Shown here: in pieces, positions 15,343 to 23,616 of the stretch | Layout: each line of letters starts with the position of its first letter | Numbering within the stretch: the first letter of the stretch is position 1 | Assembly: GCF_002109495.1 (NCBI RefSeq) | Contig: NZ_LVJN01000021.1 | Coordinates: 62,001 to 126,000, forward strand | Source of the DNA: Magnetofaba australis IT-1 | Lineage (GTDB): Bacteria > Pseudomonadota > Magnetococcia > Magnetococcales > Magnetococcaceae | Direction: 5' to 3' | DNA length: 64,000 nt | Notes under the pieces: model-generated | Databases searched by the model: none | What the model saw: only the letters and a program-made list of their open reading frames with translations | What the model was told of the DNA's origin: nothing | Program-made: the position numbers and the translations under genes

Positions 15343-17844
15343 TCACGCCTGGGCGGAGAGTTCGATGCCGCCCTTTACCGCCTCCAGCAGCGTCTGCTTG
15401 CGGATCGGCTTGGTCAGATAATCATCACAGCCCATGCTCAGACATTTGTCGCGATCATCCTGCAGAGCGTGAGCGGTGAGCGCCACGATGCGCGTGCGCG
15501 GCGCGCTGCTCTGCGCCTCATGGGCGCGAATGCGGCGCGTGGCCTCGTAGCCATCCATCACCGGCATCTGCATATCCATGAGAATCAGGTCAAACGGTCC
15601 GGCGCCCTGAGTCGCCTCCACCGCCTCGGCGCCATTCTCCGCCAGGCTCAGTTGGTGCTCGGTGTTCTTCAGGTAGGATTGAATCAGCAGCGCGTTGTCC
15701 GGCGAATCCTCCACCAACAGAATCCGCAGAGGTTTGACCTCCTCCGGCGCCGCAGAGGGCGCTTCGGACGCGGCGTCGAGCATCGCCTCGCGCGGCGCTT
15801 CGCTCAATGGCAGGAAGAGATCAAACCGCGTGCCCTTGCCGCTTTCGCTCTGCACCGTGATCTCGCCGCCCATCAACTCCATCTGCCGCCGGGAGATGGC
15901 CAGCCCCAGACCGCTGCCGCCATGCTTACGCGCAGAACTCGAATCCACTTGGTGGAAGCTGTCGAAAATCCGCGCCAGATGCGCCTGTGGGATGCCGATG
16001 CCGGTATCCTCCACGCTCAACGTCACACCGCCTTCAGCCCTGGGTGCGGCGCTCAAGCAGACATTGCCGCTGGCGGTGAATTTGACCGCATTGCCCATCA
16101 GGTTGATCAACACCTGACGAATGCGCCGCGCATCGCCCACCCACCAGGGCCCCATGGTCGGATCCAGCGCCACCGCCAAGGTGAGCCCTTTGGCCTGCGC
16201 CGAACGCTCCACCAGACTTACCACCGAGCGACACAGATCCATCAAGTCGAACGGGCTGAGGGTCACCTCATCGACGCCCGCCTCCAGGCGCGAAAGCTCC
16301 AAAATATCGTCGATGATGGTCAGCAGCGCCTCGCCAGCGCGCTGTTGCACCTCCAGATAGGCTTCGCTCTCTTCTGCAGAACGCGCCTCCTTGAGCAGTT
16401 CGATCATGCCCAAAATGGCGTTCATGGGGGTGCGGATCTCATGGCTCATCATGGCCAGGAAGTCGCTCTTGGCGCGCACCGCCGCCTCCGCCTCCTCCTT
16501 GGCCCGCTGCAGCGCCAGCCGATCCTGCTCGCGCTCCGCCTCCAGCCGTTTGCGCTCGGTCACATCCTCCTTCACCGCCACAAAGTGGGTGATGGCGCCC
16601 TGATCGTTGATCACCGGCGCAATGGAGGCCGACTCCCAATAGAGCGCGCCATCTTTGCGTTTGTTATGAAATTCGCCCTTCCACTCGCGCCCGGCGGAGA
16701 TCTCCGCCCACAACCGTTTGTACGCATTGTTGTCGGTATCGCCCGATTTGAGCATGGCCGGGGTCTGACCAATCATCTCATGCCGAGCGTAGCCGGTGGA
16801 GCGGCAGCAGCGGGAGTTGACATACTCAATGACCCCATGGGGATCGGTGATCACCACCGAGACCGGGCTCTGTTCCACGGCAAAGGCCAACTTGCGCATC
16901 TCTTCATACAAGCTCCAGCGCCGCTTGGCCTCCTCCTCCAACTGTTCGTGGCTCTCGGCCAAATCCTGATGGCTGCGCGTCAACTCCTGGGCGCTGCGTT
17001 GCAGCCGCAGCCAGGTGAACAGACCAAACCCCAACACCGCCAGCCCCACCAGGAACAGAAACCGGCGCAACGCATCGGTCTGCATCACCAGTTCGTTGTA
17101 ATGCTTCACTTCAAAGCTGCGCAGTTGATCGGTGTCCGTATCCAGGCCAATGGAGAGCGCTTCGGTCAGCGCGCCCTCCACCAGCGGTTTGTAGCGGCTG
17201 ATCACCTCGGCGTGACGTAGGATATGCTCCAGATCAACGCGCTCTTGCTGCTGGAGATCCTTGCCTAAGCGACGCAGGCGCCCCACCAGCTCCTGGATAT
17301 CCAGCGGCCCCTCAATTTCCAATACGCCTGGCTGCGCGGCCACCATCACCGCATGCAGCAGATCGGTCATGGCGACATCCAGATGACGCTGTTTGAGCAT
17401 CGCGACATCATCGTGCAGCGCCGTATGCAGGCCCTCCAACGCACGGGGAAAGTAAGTCAGGGAGTTGCGCAGAATCGCCAGGTCCGCATTGAAGTCGAAC
17501 ACCAACGACTCCTTGCGCGCCAACTTCACGCGCATGCGCTCCAGCACCGCGCGGGCTCCCGCGCGGTTCTGCAAAGAGGAGAACCGGCCCTGCAGCAGCC
17601 CAACCTGCTGTTGCATTCCCGCCAAAGCGTGATTGAGGGGATCAAAATTGGCCAGCGTGCCTTGTCGGGAGAGCGCCAAATCACGATTGAGCTGCACGTC
17701 AAAGCGCTCAATGGAGCGCATCATCTCCAGATTCTCTTCATGCAGGTGGCGGTCATAGCCGGTATGGAACGCCAACATCCCCATAGCGATGGCTGACAGC
17801 ACCAACAGTGCTGGCGTGAGGTATGCGCGATAGCGCCGCATCAT
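15343..17844 (-). CDS. Hybrid sensor histidine kinase (PAS-HisKA-HATPase-REC)
   Basis: An 833-aa membrane kinase. TM1 is about 7-29. A helical periplasmic sensor of roughly 230 residues is followed by TM2 at about 262-284 and a coiled coil. The PAS domain (about 320-430) contains SPVSVVITDPHGVIEYVN and a PAC segment ending FVAVKEDVTERKR. The HisKA phospho-acceptor is MSHEIRTPMNAILGM. HATPase boxes are LINLMGNAVKFT, VEDTGIGI and GSGLGLAISRRQ. The C-terminal receiver has LLVEDS, LILMDMQMPVMDG and YLTKPI. Its ATG overlaps the stop of the upstream cytochrome c peroxidase gene (17841-17844), so the two are translationally coupled. Confidence 0.93.
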   Translation of the reverse strand: MMRRYRAYLTPALLVLSAIAMGMLAFHTGYDRHLHEENLEMMRSIERFDVQLNRDLALSRQGTLANFDPLNHALAGMQQQVGLLQGRFSSLQNRAGARAVLERMRVKLARKESLVFDFNADLAILRNSLTYFPRALEGLHTALHDDVAMLKQRHLDVAMTDLLHAVMVAAQPGVLEIEGPLDIQELVGRLRRLGKDLQQQERVDLEHILRHAEVISRYKPLVEGALTEALSIGLDTDTDQLRSFEVKHYNELVMQTDALRRFLFLVGLAVLGFGLFTWLRLQRSAQELTRSHQDLAESHEQLEEEAKRRWSLYEEMRKLAFAVEQSPVSVVITDPHGVIEYVNSRCCRSTGYARHEMIGQTPAMLKSGDTDNNAYKRLWAEISAGREWKGEFHNKRKDGALYWESASIAPVINDQGAITHFVAVKEDVTERKRLEAEREQDRLALQRAKEEAEAAVRAKSDFLAMMSHEIRTPMNAILGMIELLKEARSAEESEAYLEVQQRAGEALLTIIDDILELSRLEAGVDEVTLSPFDLMDLCRSVVSLVERSAQAKGLTLAVALDPTMGPWWVGDARRIRQVLINLMGNAVKFTASGNVCLSAAPRAEGGVTLSVEDTGIGIPQAHLARIFDSFHQVDSSSARKHGGSGLGLAISRRQMELMGGEITVQSESGKGTRFDLFLPLSEAPREAMLDAASEAPSAAPEEVKPLRILLVEDSPDNALLIQSYLKNTEHQLSLAENGAEAVEATQGAGPFDLILMDMQMPVMDGYEATRRIRAHEAQSSAPRTRIVALTAHALQDDRDKCLSMGCDDYLTKPIRKQTLLEAVKGGIELSAQA

Positions 17845-18857
17845 CGGCGCGGCTCCGGCAGTTCGCCGCTCAAGGCGCTGAGAAAGGCGACGATAAACGT
17901 AATTTCCTGGTCCGAGATGCGCCGTCCCAATTGGTATTGCGCCATGATGCGCACCGCCTCATTCAGTGTGGCCACAGAGCCGTCGTGGAAATAGGGCGGG
18001 GTCAACGCCACATTGCGCAAAGAGGGGATTTTGAAGCGCCCACGATCGCGTTCGCGACCGGTGACGTTGTAGCGGCCCAAATCCGCTTGGGTAATGGGCC
18101 CGCCGCGCTCTTTGAGATAGTCGCCAAACACGCCGAACTTCTGGAAGGCGTTGCCGCCGATATTGCGCCCCTGATGGCAGGAGGCGCAGCCCAAAGAGAT
18201 AAACAGCGCATAGCCGTGCTTCTGATCGGCGTTCAGCGCATTGGGATCGCCGCGCATAAAGCGGTCAAACGGGCTGGGGGTAAGCAGGGTTTTTTCAAAC
18301 GCGGCGATAGCGTCCTGGATGTTGGCGCCGGTCACGCCGTCGGCGTAGAGTTTGTCGAACCGCTGTTTGACCTCGGCGTCGCGCTGCAACTTGGCGGCGA
18401 CCTCACGCCAATTGGTGTCCATCTCCACCGGATTGTGCACTGGCCCGGCGGCTTGTTCGAACAGATCGCGCGCGCGCCCGTCCCAGAACTGCCGGAAATT
18501 GAGCCCGCTATTGAGGACGGTGGGGGCATTGACGCCGCCCTGGCGCCCCCCCACGCCGGTGGAGACCGCCTCCTGATCCACGCCGCCTTGATTCAACGGA
18601 TGACAGGTAGCGCAGGAGATGGTGTCGTCGCGCGATAGGCGCAGATCATGGAACAGAAAGCCGCCCAGTTCCGCTTTTTCACGATTAATCTGCAGACTTT
18701 TGACGCTGGGAAGGGGTTGCAGAGGGTTCAGGTAGGGGTCCCATCCGCTGGGCGCCTGCGCGCCAAGAGGTTGCGCCAAGACGCCAAACGGGGCAAACAC
18801 GACGCAGTACAGCGCGACGCTCAGCGCCAAGCCTAATCGATGCCCCCGCCACACCAT
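17841..18857 (-). CDS. Di-haem cytochrome c peroxidase (CcpA/MauG family)
   Basis: A 338-aa periplasmic protein with signal peptide 1-28. Two haem-binding motifs are present: CATCH (82-86, within SRDDTISCATCHPL) and CASCH (about 225-229, within LGCASCHQGRNIGG). FKIPSLRNVALTPPYFHDGS is a strong family signature. It reduces H2O2 with electrons from cytochrome c. It is co-transcribed with, and translationally coupled to, a hybrid histidine kinase, which is an unusual pairing. That suggests the kinase senses oxidative or redox state linked to the peroxidase (inference). Confidence 0.92.
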   Translation of the reverse strand: MVWRGHRLGLALSVALYCVVFAPFGVLAQPLGAQAPSGWDPYLNPLQPLPSVKSLQINREKAELGGFLFHDLRLSRDDTISCATCHPLNQGGVDQEAVSTGVGGRQGGVNAPTVLNSGLNFRQFWDGRARDLFEQAAGPVHNPVEMDTNWREVAAKLQRDAEVKQRFDKLYADGVTGANIQDAIAAFEKTLLTPSPFDRFMRGDPNALNADQKHGYALFISLGCASCHQGRNIGGNAFQKFGVFGDYLKERGGPITQADLGRYNVTGRERDRGRFKIPSLRNVALTPPYFHDGSVATLNEAVRIMAQYQLGRRISDQEITFIVAFLSALSGELPEPRR

Positions 18858-19023
18858 GACGTCCTCCGCTTGCGATGCCCCTATGCGACGTCCAGTATGC
18901 GACCTTCATACAACAGCTGTCAAACGCCGGACACCGTCTGCTCACACTTGACCAAAGAGTAAATGGAATATCCCGAAAAGATGCGACTGCTCTGCGATGA
19001 TTTTCGGCTGAGGAGGAGGAGGA

Positions 19024-19779
19024 ATGAAGGGAATCATAATAGCGTCGCGCTGCGATGCGCTTGCCACTGCGTTCGGCGCGCCGCTGATCCACGCGCCGCT
19101 GGGGACGCTGATGCAGGCGGGGATCCGCCACATTCTGCTCATCGCCTCATCCGCAGAGCAGATGGTGTATGCAGAACGCTTGGGCGACGGCGCCCAGTGG
19201 GGCGTCACACTCACCTATGCGGAACAGGGGCCCACACAGAGCACTGGGCGGGCGTTTCTCACCGCCGAACGCTTTCTCGGCTGCGCCGATTCGGTGTGCC
19301 TGATCGGCGGCGGAGATATTCTCCACGGCCCAAGCCTCGACAACGCATTGCGCACAGCCGCCAAACTGCGCGCGGGCGCACGCCTGTTCGCCCACCCCAC
19401 TGTGGACGCCTCGCCGCAAACCGTCGTCCGCTACGACGCCGACGGCGTCGCCAGGGGCCTGGAACAGCGTGCGCCCACCGCCCATGAGCGTGTGATCACC
19501 GGCATCGGCTTCTATGATAATGAGGTGATCGACATCGCCAAGCATCTGGCCCGCCACAACGCCGAGGGCGCGACCCTGATCGATATTCAACGCGCCTATC
19601 TGCGCCGCGATCGGCTGCATGTGCAGACCCTACCACACCAGTGCATGTGGTTTGACGCCGCCAGCGACTCCGGTTGCGCGAACGCTGTGCGCTATGCGCA
19701 GACACTGCCGCCCCAGCGCCCGCTGATTGAAGACCCGGCGACACTGGCGCAACGACTGGGTTATCTCGACGCGCCGTAA
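19024..19779 (+). CDS. RmlA-like nucleotidyltransferase homologue lacking active-site motifs
   Basis: 251 aa. MKGIII, then PLGTLMQAGIRHILLIAS, VITGIGFYDNEVIDIAKHL and IDIQRAYLRRDRL align with glucose-1-phosphate thymidylyltransferase (RmlA). The glycine-rich GGxGTRLxPxT nucleotide loop and the following KPMIYYP lysine are missing: about 30 residues are absent after MKGIII. GELEITD becomes GATLIDI, and the sugar-binding WLDTGT becomes WFDAASD. It is therefore probably catalytically inactive or has a new role, such as a regulator or partner of an active RmlA. GGAGGAGGA precedes the ATG. A membrane flippase-like gene follows 80 bases later. Confidence 0.75.
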   Translation: MKGIIIASRCDALATAFGAPLIHAPLGTLMQAGIRHILLIASSAEQMVYAERLGDGAQWGVTLTYAEQGPTQSTGRAFLTAERFLGCADSVCLIGGGDILHGPSLDNALRTAAKLRAGARLFAHPTVDASPQTVVRYDADGVARGLEQRAPTAHERVITGIGFYDNEVIDIAKHLARHNAEGATLIDIQRAYLRRDRLHVQTLPHQCMWFDAASDSGCANAVRYAQTLPPQRPLIEDPATLAQRLGYLDAP

Positions 19780-19859
19780 CGGGCGTCACTGGCAGCGGCG
19801 TCGTGTGCGTGCCATGATGTCGTCTCCATTCGCATATTCCCCAGACAGACGGGTCAGGC

Positions 19860-20813
19860 GTGAGTCTAAGCGGACAGATCAAACGGTGGCGCGGCGTGAT
19901 TCCCGTGCTGATCCTCGGCGCCCTGGCGCTGTGGGTGGATTGGGGCCGCATGTACTCCATCGCGCGTCAGGCCGACCCCGCGTGGCTGGGCGTCGCTTTC
20001 CTGATCAATGCCGTGACCATTCTGCTGCAGGGGGTGCGCTGGCGCATGTTGCTGGCTTCCGACGGCGGCAATTGGCCCTGGGGACGCATTCTGCGCCTGC
20101 ACGTCAAAGCCACCTTCTTCGATATCTTCACCCCGGGCCGCATGGGCAGCGACGCCGTGCGACTGGCGGCGGCGGCGCCGGAGAAGCGTCATCACGTGGC
20201 CGCCTCGCTGGTGGCCATGCGCCTGCAAGGACTTGCGGCGATTCTGCTCACATTGATGGCGGCGCTGCTGCTGACGCAGAGTCAAAAGCTGGCGTCGGCG
20301 CTGGGCTCGTGGGGGGCCTGGGCGCTGTGGCTGCTGGCGGTGGCGGGACTCAGCGGCGGGGTGTGGTTTCTGCTGCGCATGCTGCGCATGGCCGAGCGCT
20401 GGAGTGAACCGGAGGGGTGGCGCGGACGCATCGCCGAGCACGGCGCGCGCTTCGGCGACGCCCTGCGCGATGTGGGGCGCAATCGGCGTGTCTTGCTGCA
20501 ATCGGGCCTGGTGGCGCTGCTGTTCGTGGTCATCGCCTGCGGCGTCTACTGGGCTGCGGGGCGCGGCTTCGGCGTTCCCCTCACCTGGAGCGACTGCCTG
20601 CTGGGCGTCCCCGCCATCATGATCGCCATCGTGCTGCCCATCACCGTGCATGGGCGCGGTTTCGCCGAACTCACCGCGCTGACCCTCTGGAGCGGTCCCG
20701 CCGCCGCCCCCGAGGCGATTCTGCTCACCTGCCTGGGGGTCTACGCCATTCAGTTGAGCCAGTCTGCGCTTGGTGGGCTGGGGTGGACTCCCGGCAAGTC
20801 CATGTCTGCCTGA
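19860..20813 (+). CDS. Flippase-like integral membrane protein (LPG synthase TM region family)
   Basis: 317 aa, about seven to eight hydrophobic segments, GTG start. DIFTPGRMGSDAVRLAAA (about 92-109) is the signature of the lysylphosphatidylglycerol synthetase TM/UPF0104 family. VLPITVHGRGFAELT is its second conserved segment. The family includes glycolipid flippases and aminoacyl-lipid flippase domains. No soluble synthetase domain is present, so lipid or polyprenyl-glycan translocation is the likely role. Its position after the RmlA-like gene supports a glycan context. Confidence 0.82.
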   Translation: MSLSGQIKRWRGVIPVLILGALALWVDWGRMYSIARQADPAWLGVAFLINAVTILLQGVRWRMLLASDGGNWPWGRILRLHVKATFFDIFTPGRMGSDAVRLAAAAPEKRHHVAASLVAMRLQGLAAILLTLMAALLLTQSQKLASALGSWGAWALWLLAVAGLSGGVWFLLRMLRMAERWSEPEGWRGRIAEHGARFGDALRDVGRNRRVLLQSGLVALLFVVIACGVYWAAGRGFGVPLTWSDCLLGVPAIMIAIVLPITVHGRGFAELTALTLWSGPAAAPEAILLTCLGVYAIQLSQSALGGLGWTPGKSMSA

Positions 20814-20829
20814 CGCAACGGCTTTGCGC

Positions 20830-20868
20830 TTGACTTCCCGCGCCAAACATGTACAGAATTTCTGTACA
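20830..20868 (+). promoter_or_regulatory. yefM-yoeB promoter with TGTACA palindromic operator
   Basis: TTGACT (20830-20835) is a good -35 box. The -10 region (TACAGAAT, about 20852-20859) lies inside a perfect 19-bp palindrome, TGTACAGAATTTCTGTACA (20850-20868). TGTACA is the core hexamer recognised by YefM in Escherichia coli. Antitoxin or complex binding here would block the -10 directly, giving autoregulation. Confidence 0.75.
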
Positions 20869-20885
20869 AATCAAGTGAGGACGCC

Positions 20886-21137
20886 ATGCAAGTTATCAGT
20901 TACACGGATGCCCGCAAGAATCTAAAATCCCTGTTTGATCGCGTTGTAGATGACGCCGACGCCGCAATCGTCACCCGGCGCAATGGGGAAGATGTGGTGG
21001 TGATGGCCAAAAGTGATTTCGATGGCCTGATGGAAACGCTGCACCTGCTGGGATCCCAGGCCAATCGCACACACCTGACGCAATCCATTGAGGAGTATCG
21101 GCAAGGCGCGGCGCAACCACGCAATTTGGCGGAATGA
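20886..21137 (+). CDS. yefM: YefM/Phd-type antitoxin
   Basis: An 83-aa antitoxin. MQVISYTDARKNLKSLFDRV is the Phd/YefM N-terminal DNA-binding fold. The middle has IVTRRNGEDVVVMAKSDFDGLMETLHLL, and the C-terminus (QSIEEYRQGAAQPRNLAE) wraps the toxin. It neutralises YoeB and represses its own promoter through the palindrome just upstream. The stop overlaps the toxin ATG (21134-21137). GTGAGGA lies ahead of the start. Confidence 0.95.
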   Translation: MQVISYTDARKNLKSLFDRVVDDADAAIVTRRNGEDVVVMAKSDFDGLMETLHLLGSQANRTHLTQSIEEYRQGAAQPRNLAE

Positions 21138-21388
21138 TCCTCGCCTGGACGCCCAGCGCCTGGGCGGACTATCTGTGGTGGCAAAGCCAGGACCGCGCCA
21201 CCCTCAAACGCATCAACCGCATCATTGACGATACCTTGCGCCACCCGTTTGAAGGGCTCGCCAAGCCGGAACGCCTCAAGGGAGATCTGAGCGGTTTCTG
21301 GTCCCGCCGCATCACCCAGGAGCATCGGTTGGTCTACGCCGTGGATGGAAAAACCCTGACCATCATTGCCGTGCGGTATCACTATTGA
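21134..21388 (+). CDS. yoeB: YoeB-type ribosome-dependent mRNA interferase toxin
   Basis: An 84-aa RelE/YoeB-superfamily toxin. AWADYLWWQSQDRATLKRIN matches the YoeB N-terminus. GLAKPERLKGDLSGFWSRRI and QEHRLVYAVDGKTLTIIAVRYHY contain the catalytic Glu, Arg, His and the terminal His-Tyr of the family. It cleaves mRNA in the ribosomal A site when free of YefM. Translationally coupled to yefM. Full length, with no disrupted motif, so probably functional. Confidence 0.95.
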   Translation: MILAWTPSAWADYLWWQSQDRATLKRINRIIDDTLRHPFEGLAKPERLKGDLSGFWSRRITQEHRLVYAVDGKTLTIIAVRYHY

Positions 21389-21404
21389 ATGCTATGAGGT
21401 CTCA

Positions 21405-22085
21405 ATGCCCATTCTTGATTTTAAAGAAATTCCTGAAGCGCATATAGCAAGCGGTAAACAAGACGCTTTTGAACTGTTTGCCCGAGAATTCCTGCATGCC
21501 GTAGGCTATGACATTATTGAAGAACCGGACCGTGGAGCGGATGGTGGAAGAGACCTTATAGTAGAGGAAAAGCGAACAGGCGTTGGTGGGGAAACACGCG
21601 TCCGCTGGCTTGTTAGCTGTAAACACAAAGCACATAGTGGCAAATCTGTCAGACAAACTGACGAGCAAAACATTCGAGATAGAATTGAACATAATAAATG
21701 CAACGGTTTTCTTGGTTTCTACTCGATGCTTCCGAGTTCTGGGCTAAACCATTTCTTGCAAGAACTAAAATCAAATTTTGATGTTCAAGTCCTTGATAAT
21801 GAGAAAATTGAACGGGAGATTCTTGGAAATAAAAACTGCTCAGTAATATTTGAAAGATTCTTCCCTTCATCATTCAGAAAAGCAAAGACCAATGTAACCC
21901 CTGCAAAAATATTCAATGAAGACACAAGCTTAAAGTGTTACCATTGTGGAAAAGAACTTCTAGACAAGAACTATTCAGGCAATGTAGTTGTATGGTATAA
22001 AGAGGAAAACAGTAAAAGGAAAACGAAAAAGTATATTGGTGTTGTAAAGGGTTCTGTGACAGAACACTGGAATTACAAAATGTGA
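21405..22085 (+). CDS. AT-rich Mrr-like restriction endonuclease-fold protein, N-terminal part
   Basis: 226 aa from ATG 21405 (GAGGT upstream). DRGADGGRDLIVEEKR followed by WLVSCKHKAHSG gives the D-X(n)-C/EXK pattern of a PD-(D/E)XK nuclease (Mrr_cat-like), about residues 45-90. Near the end CYHCGKELL begins a zinc ribbon whose second cysteine pair is lacking in this frame. Those cysteines (WCCKGFC) appear in the next frame at 22034-22060, so the gene looks frameshifted near the A-rich run 22020-22030. Base composition is about 38% GC, unlike its neighbours, indicating transfer. It lies 16 bases after yoeB, suggesting a small defence islet. Confidence 0.7.
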   Translation: MPILDFKEIPEAHIASGKQDAFELFAREFLHAVGYDIIEEPDRGADGGRDLIVEEKRTGVGGETRVRWLVSCKHKAHSGKSVRQTDEQNIRDRIEHNKCNGFLGFYSMLPSSGLNHFLQELKSNFDVQVLDNEKIEREILGNKNCSVIFERFFPSSFRKAKTNVTPAKIFNEDTSLKCYHCGKELLDKNYSGNVVVWYKEENSKRKTKKYIGVVKGSVTEHWNYKM

Positions 22086-22342
22086 ATTTACTTGATGTTG
22101 GGTGTATTAATGCCTGGGAAGACATCTCTGACTTAACAATCCCGCACTTATATTTAAAATGGACCATCGGAATCATTAATGGACTTCACTCTAATTCTGT
22201 TTACTCAAATGATGCATTTAATGCATCAATAGATTTACTACTAAATCTATTCCCTTATGTTGCAAGAAATTTATCTGATCGTGAAATCAAACGTATGGAA
22301 GATCTATTTTCCCTCCCTAAAGCATTAGGTGGACTTGGATAA
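22082..22342 (+). CDS. Probable 3' fragment of the frameshifted nuclease gene
   Basis: 86 codons from a GTG that overlaps the preceding stop. The frame is actually open upstream to about 22022, where it encodes VYWCCKGFCDRTLELQ, the missing second half of the zinc ribbon. The rest is a helical segment (HLYLKWTIGIINGLHSNSV...SDREIKRMEDLF) with no recognised domain. It is most simply read as the C-terminal domain of the upstream nuclease, separated by a one-base frameshift. A genuine separate small protein is possible but lacks a ribosome binding site. Same low GC as the upstream part. Confidence 0.5.
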   Translation: MNLLDVGCINAWEDISDLTIPHLYLKWTIGIINGLHSNSVYSNDAFNASIDLLLNLFPYVARNLSDREIKRMEDLFSLPKALGGLG

Positions 22343-22425
22343 CCAGAATGGAGTGAACACATTGCGATTAACCAGCATCTCCCTGTATTCTTGCCTCTAG
22401 CATTCACTCAACCCAGATCGCACGC

Positions 22426-23616
22426 ATGCCCCAATCCTCCGACACCGAAGGCGATATCCTCATCGTCACCCGCGAGATTCCGCCCATCGGCGGCGGCGCG
22501 GGCAATGTGGCGTGGGATCTGGCCAAAGGCTACGCCGAACTGGGCCGGGGGGTGGACATCCTCACCATGGGCTATGGCGATCTACCCGCCACAGAACAGC
22601 GTGACGGCGTAACGGTTCACCGGGTCGATTGCGCGCGCCGTCAGGCCGATAGCAGCTACATGCGCGAGATGCTGCGCTTTGTCTTGAACGGCCCGGCCAC
22701 GCTGAAAAAACTGGCCGCTCAACGCGCTGCTTCCGGGAAGCCCCCCTACGCCGCCATTCACGCCCACGCCATCATTCCCGATGGTTTGCTGGCGCTGCTG
22801 GCCGGACGCATGCACAACGCGCCGGTGATCGTCACCGCCCACGGCTCCGACGTGCCCGGCTACAACCCCACCTACTTTCTGCGCGCCCATCAGCTGCTTA
22901 AGCCAGTCTGGATGGCCGCCATGCGCCGCTATGCGTCGGTGGTCACGCCGTCGTGCTATCTGCGCGGCTTGATCCATCAGCGCATGCCCAACGCCGAAGT
23001 GATGGTGATCCCCTACGGCATCGACCCGCAAATGTTCAGCCCGCCCGGCGAGCGCAACGACGCCTTCCTGATCGCCTCGCGCTTGGTGGAGCGCAAGAAT
23101 TTTCAGCTCTTTTTTGACGCATTATCGCGCATTGATGCGCCGCAAACCGTGCATGTGGTGGGCGAAGGCCCTATGTTGGAGAGGCTCAAGCAGATGGCCG
23201 CCAGCATGCCGCAACATGAGATCACCTTTCACGGCTGGCTGGCCAACCGCTCCGAGCCGTGGCGCGCGCTGTATGAGTCGTGCCGCTATCTGATCTTCCC
23301 CAGCGAACGGGAGAACTTTCCGGTGAGTTTGATGGAGGCGCAATTGGCGGGCATGACGGTGCTGGCCAGCGACATCCCCGGCAATCGCGAAGTGATGGGC
23401 GACGCCGCCCTCTACTTCCCTGAACTCAGCGCCGAGGGGATTGAAACCACCCTGCGCGCGGTGCTGAATGGGGATCTGGACGCCGCCGCTTACGTAGCGG
23501 CGCAAGAGGGCCGCGCGCGCATGATCCATCAATTCTCCCGCATCGCCATCGCCAAACGCTATCTGGCGCTGTTTGACCGCCTGGCGGCGGGCGAGTCGGC
23601 GCAGGAGGCGGCATGA
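22426..23616 (+). CDS. Glycosyltransferase family 4
   Basis: A 396-aa GT4 enzyme. IPPIGGGAGNVAWDLAKGYAELG is the N-terminal glycine loop. HAHAIIPDGLLALL and VTAHGSDVPGYN follow. The C-terminal domain has IASRLVERKN, VGEGPML and the EX7E segment FPSERENFPVSLMEAQLAG. It heads a four-gene operon with Wzm, Wzt and a methyltransferase; its stop overlaps the permease ATG. It probably adds a sugar to the glycan exported by that transporter. GC returns to the genomic norm here, marking the right edge of the AT-rich islet. Confidence 0.87.
   Translation: MPQSSDTEGDILIVTREIPPIGGGAGNVAWDLAKGYAELGRGVDILTMGYGDLPATEQRDGVTVHRVDCARRQADSSYMREMLRFVLNGPATLKKLAAQRAASGKPPYAAIHAHAIIPDGLLALLAGRMHNAPVIVTAHGSDVPGYNPTYFLRAHQLLKPVWMAAMRRYASVVTPSCYLRGLIHQRMPNAEVMVIPYGIDPQMFSPPGERNDAFLIASRLVERKNFQLFFDALSRIDAPQTVHVVGEGPMLERLKQMAASMPQHEITFHGWLANRSEPWRALYESCRYLIFPSERENFPVSLMEAQLAGMTVLASDIPGNREVMGDAALYFPELSAEGIETTLRAVLNGDLDAAAYVAAQEGRARMIHQFSRIAIAKRYLALFDRLAAGESAQEAA

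Noticed and set aside
15469-17220. Long plus-strand ORF opposite the histidine kinase (583 codons)
   Set aside because: Antisense shadow of a kinase with all canonical motifs; no homology-like motif or ribosome binding site. The same applies to 52839-54599 opposite the M23 peptidase and 41859-42842 opposite tkt.
22011-22040. Programmed -1 ribosomal frameshift in the nuclease gene
   Set aside because: The needed shift is -1 and the site is A-rich, but the heptamer in phase is G AAA AAG rather than A AAA AAG, and no downstream stem-loop was seen. A mutation or sequence error is simpler.
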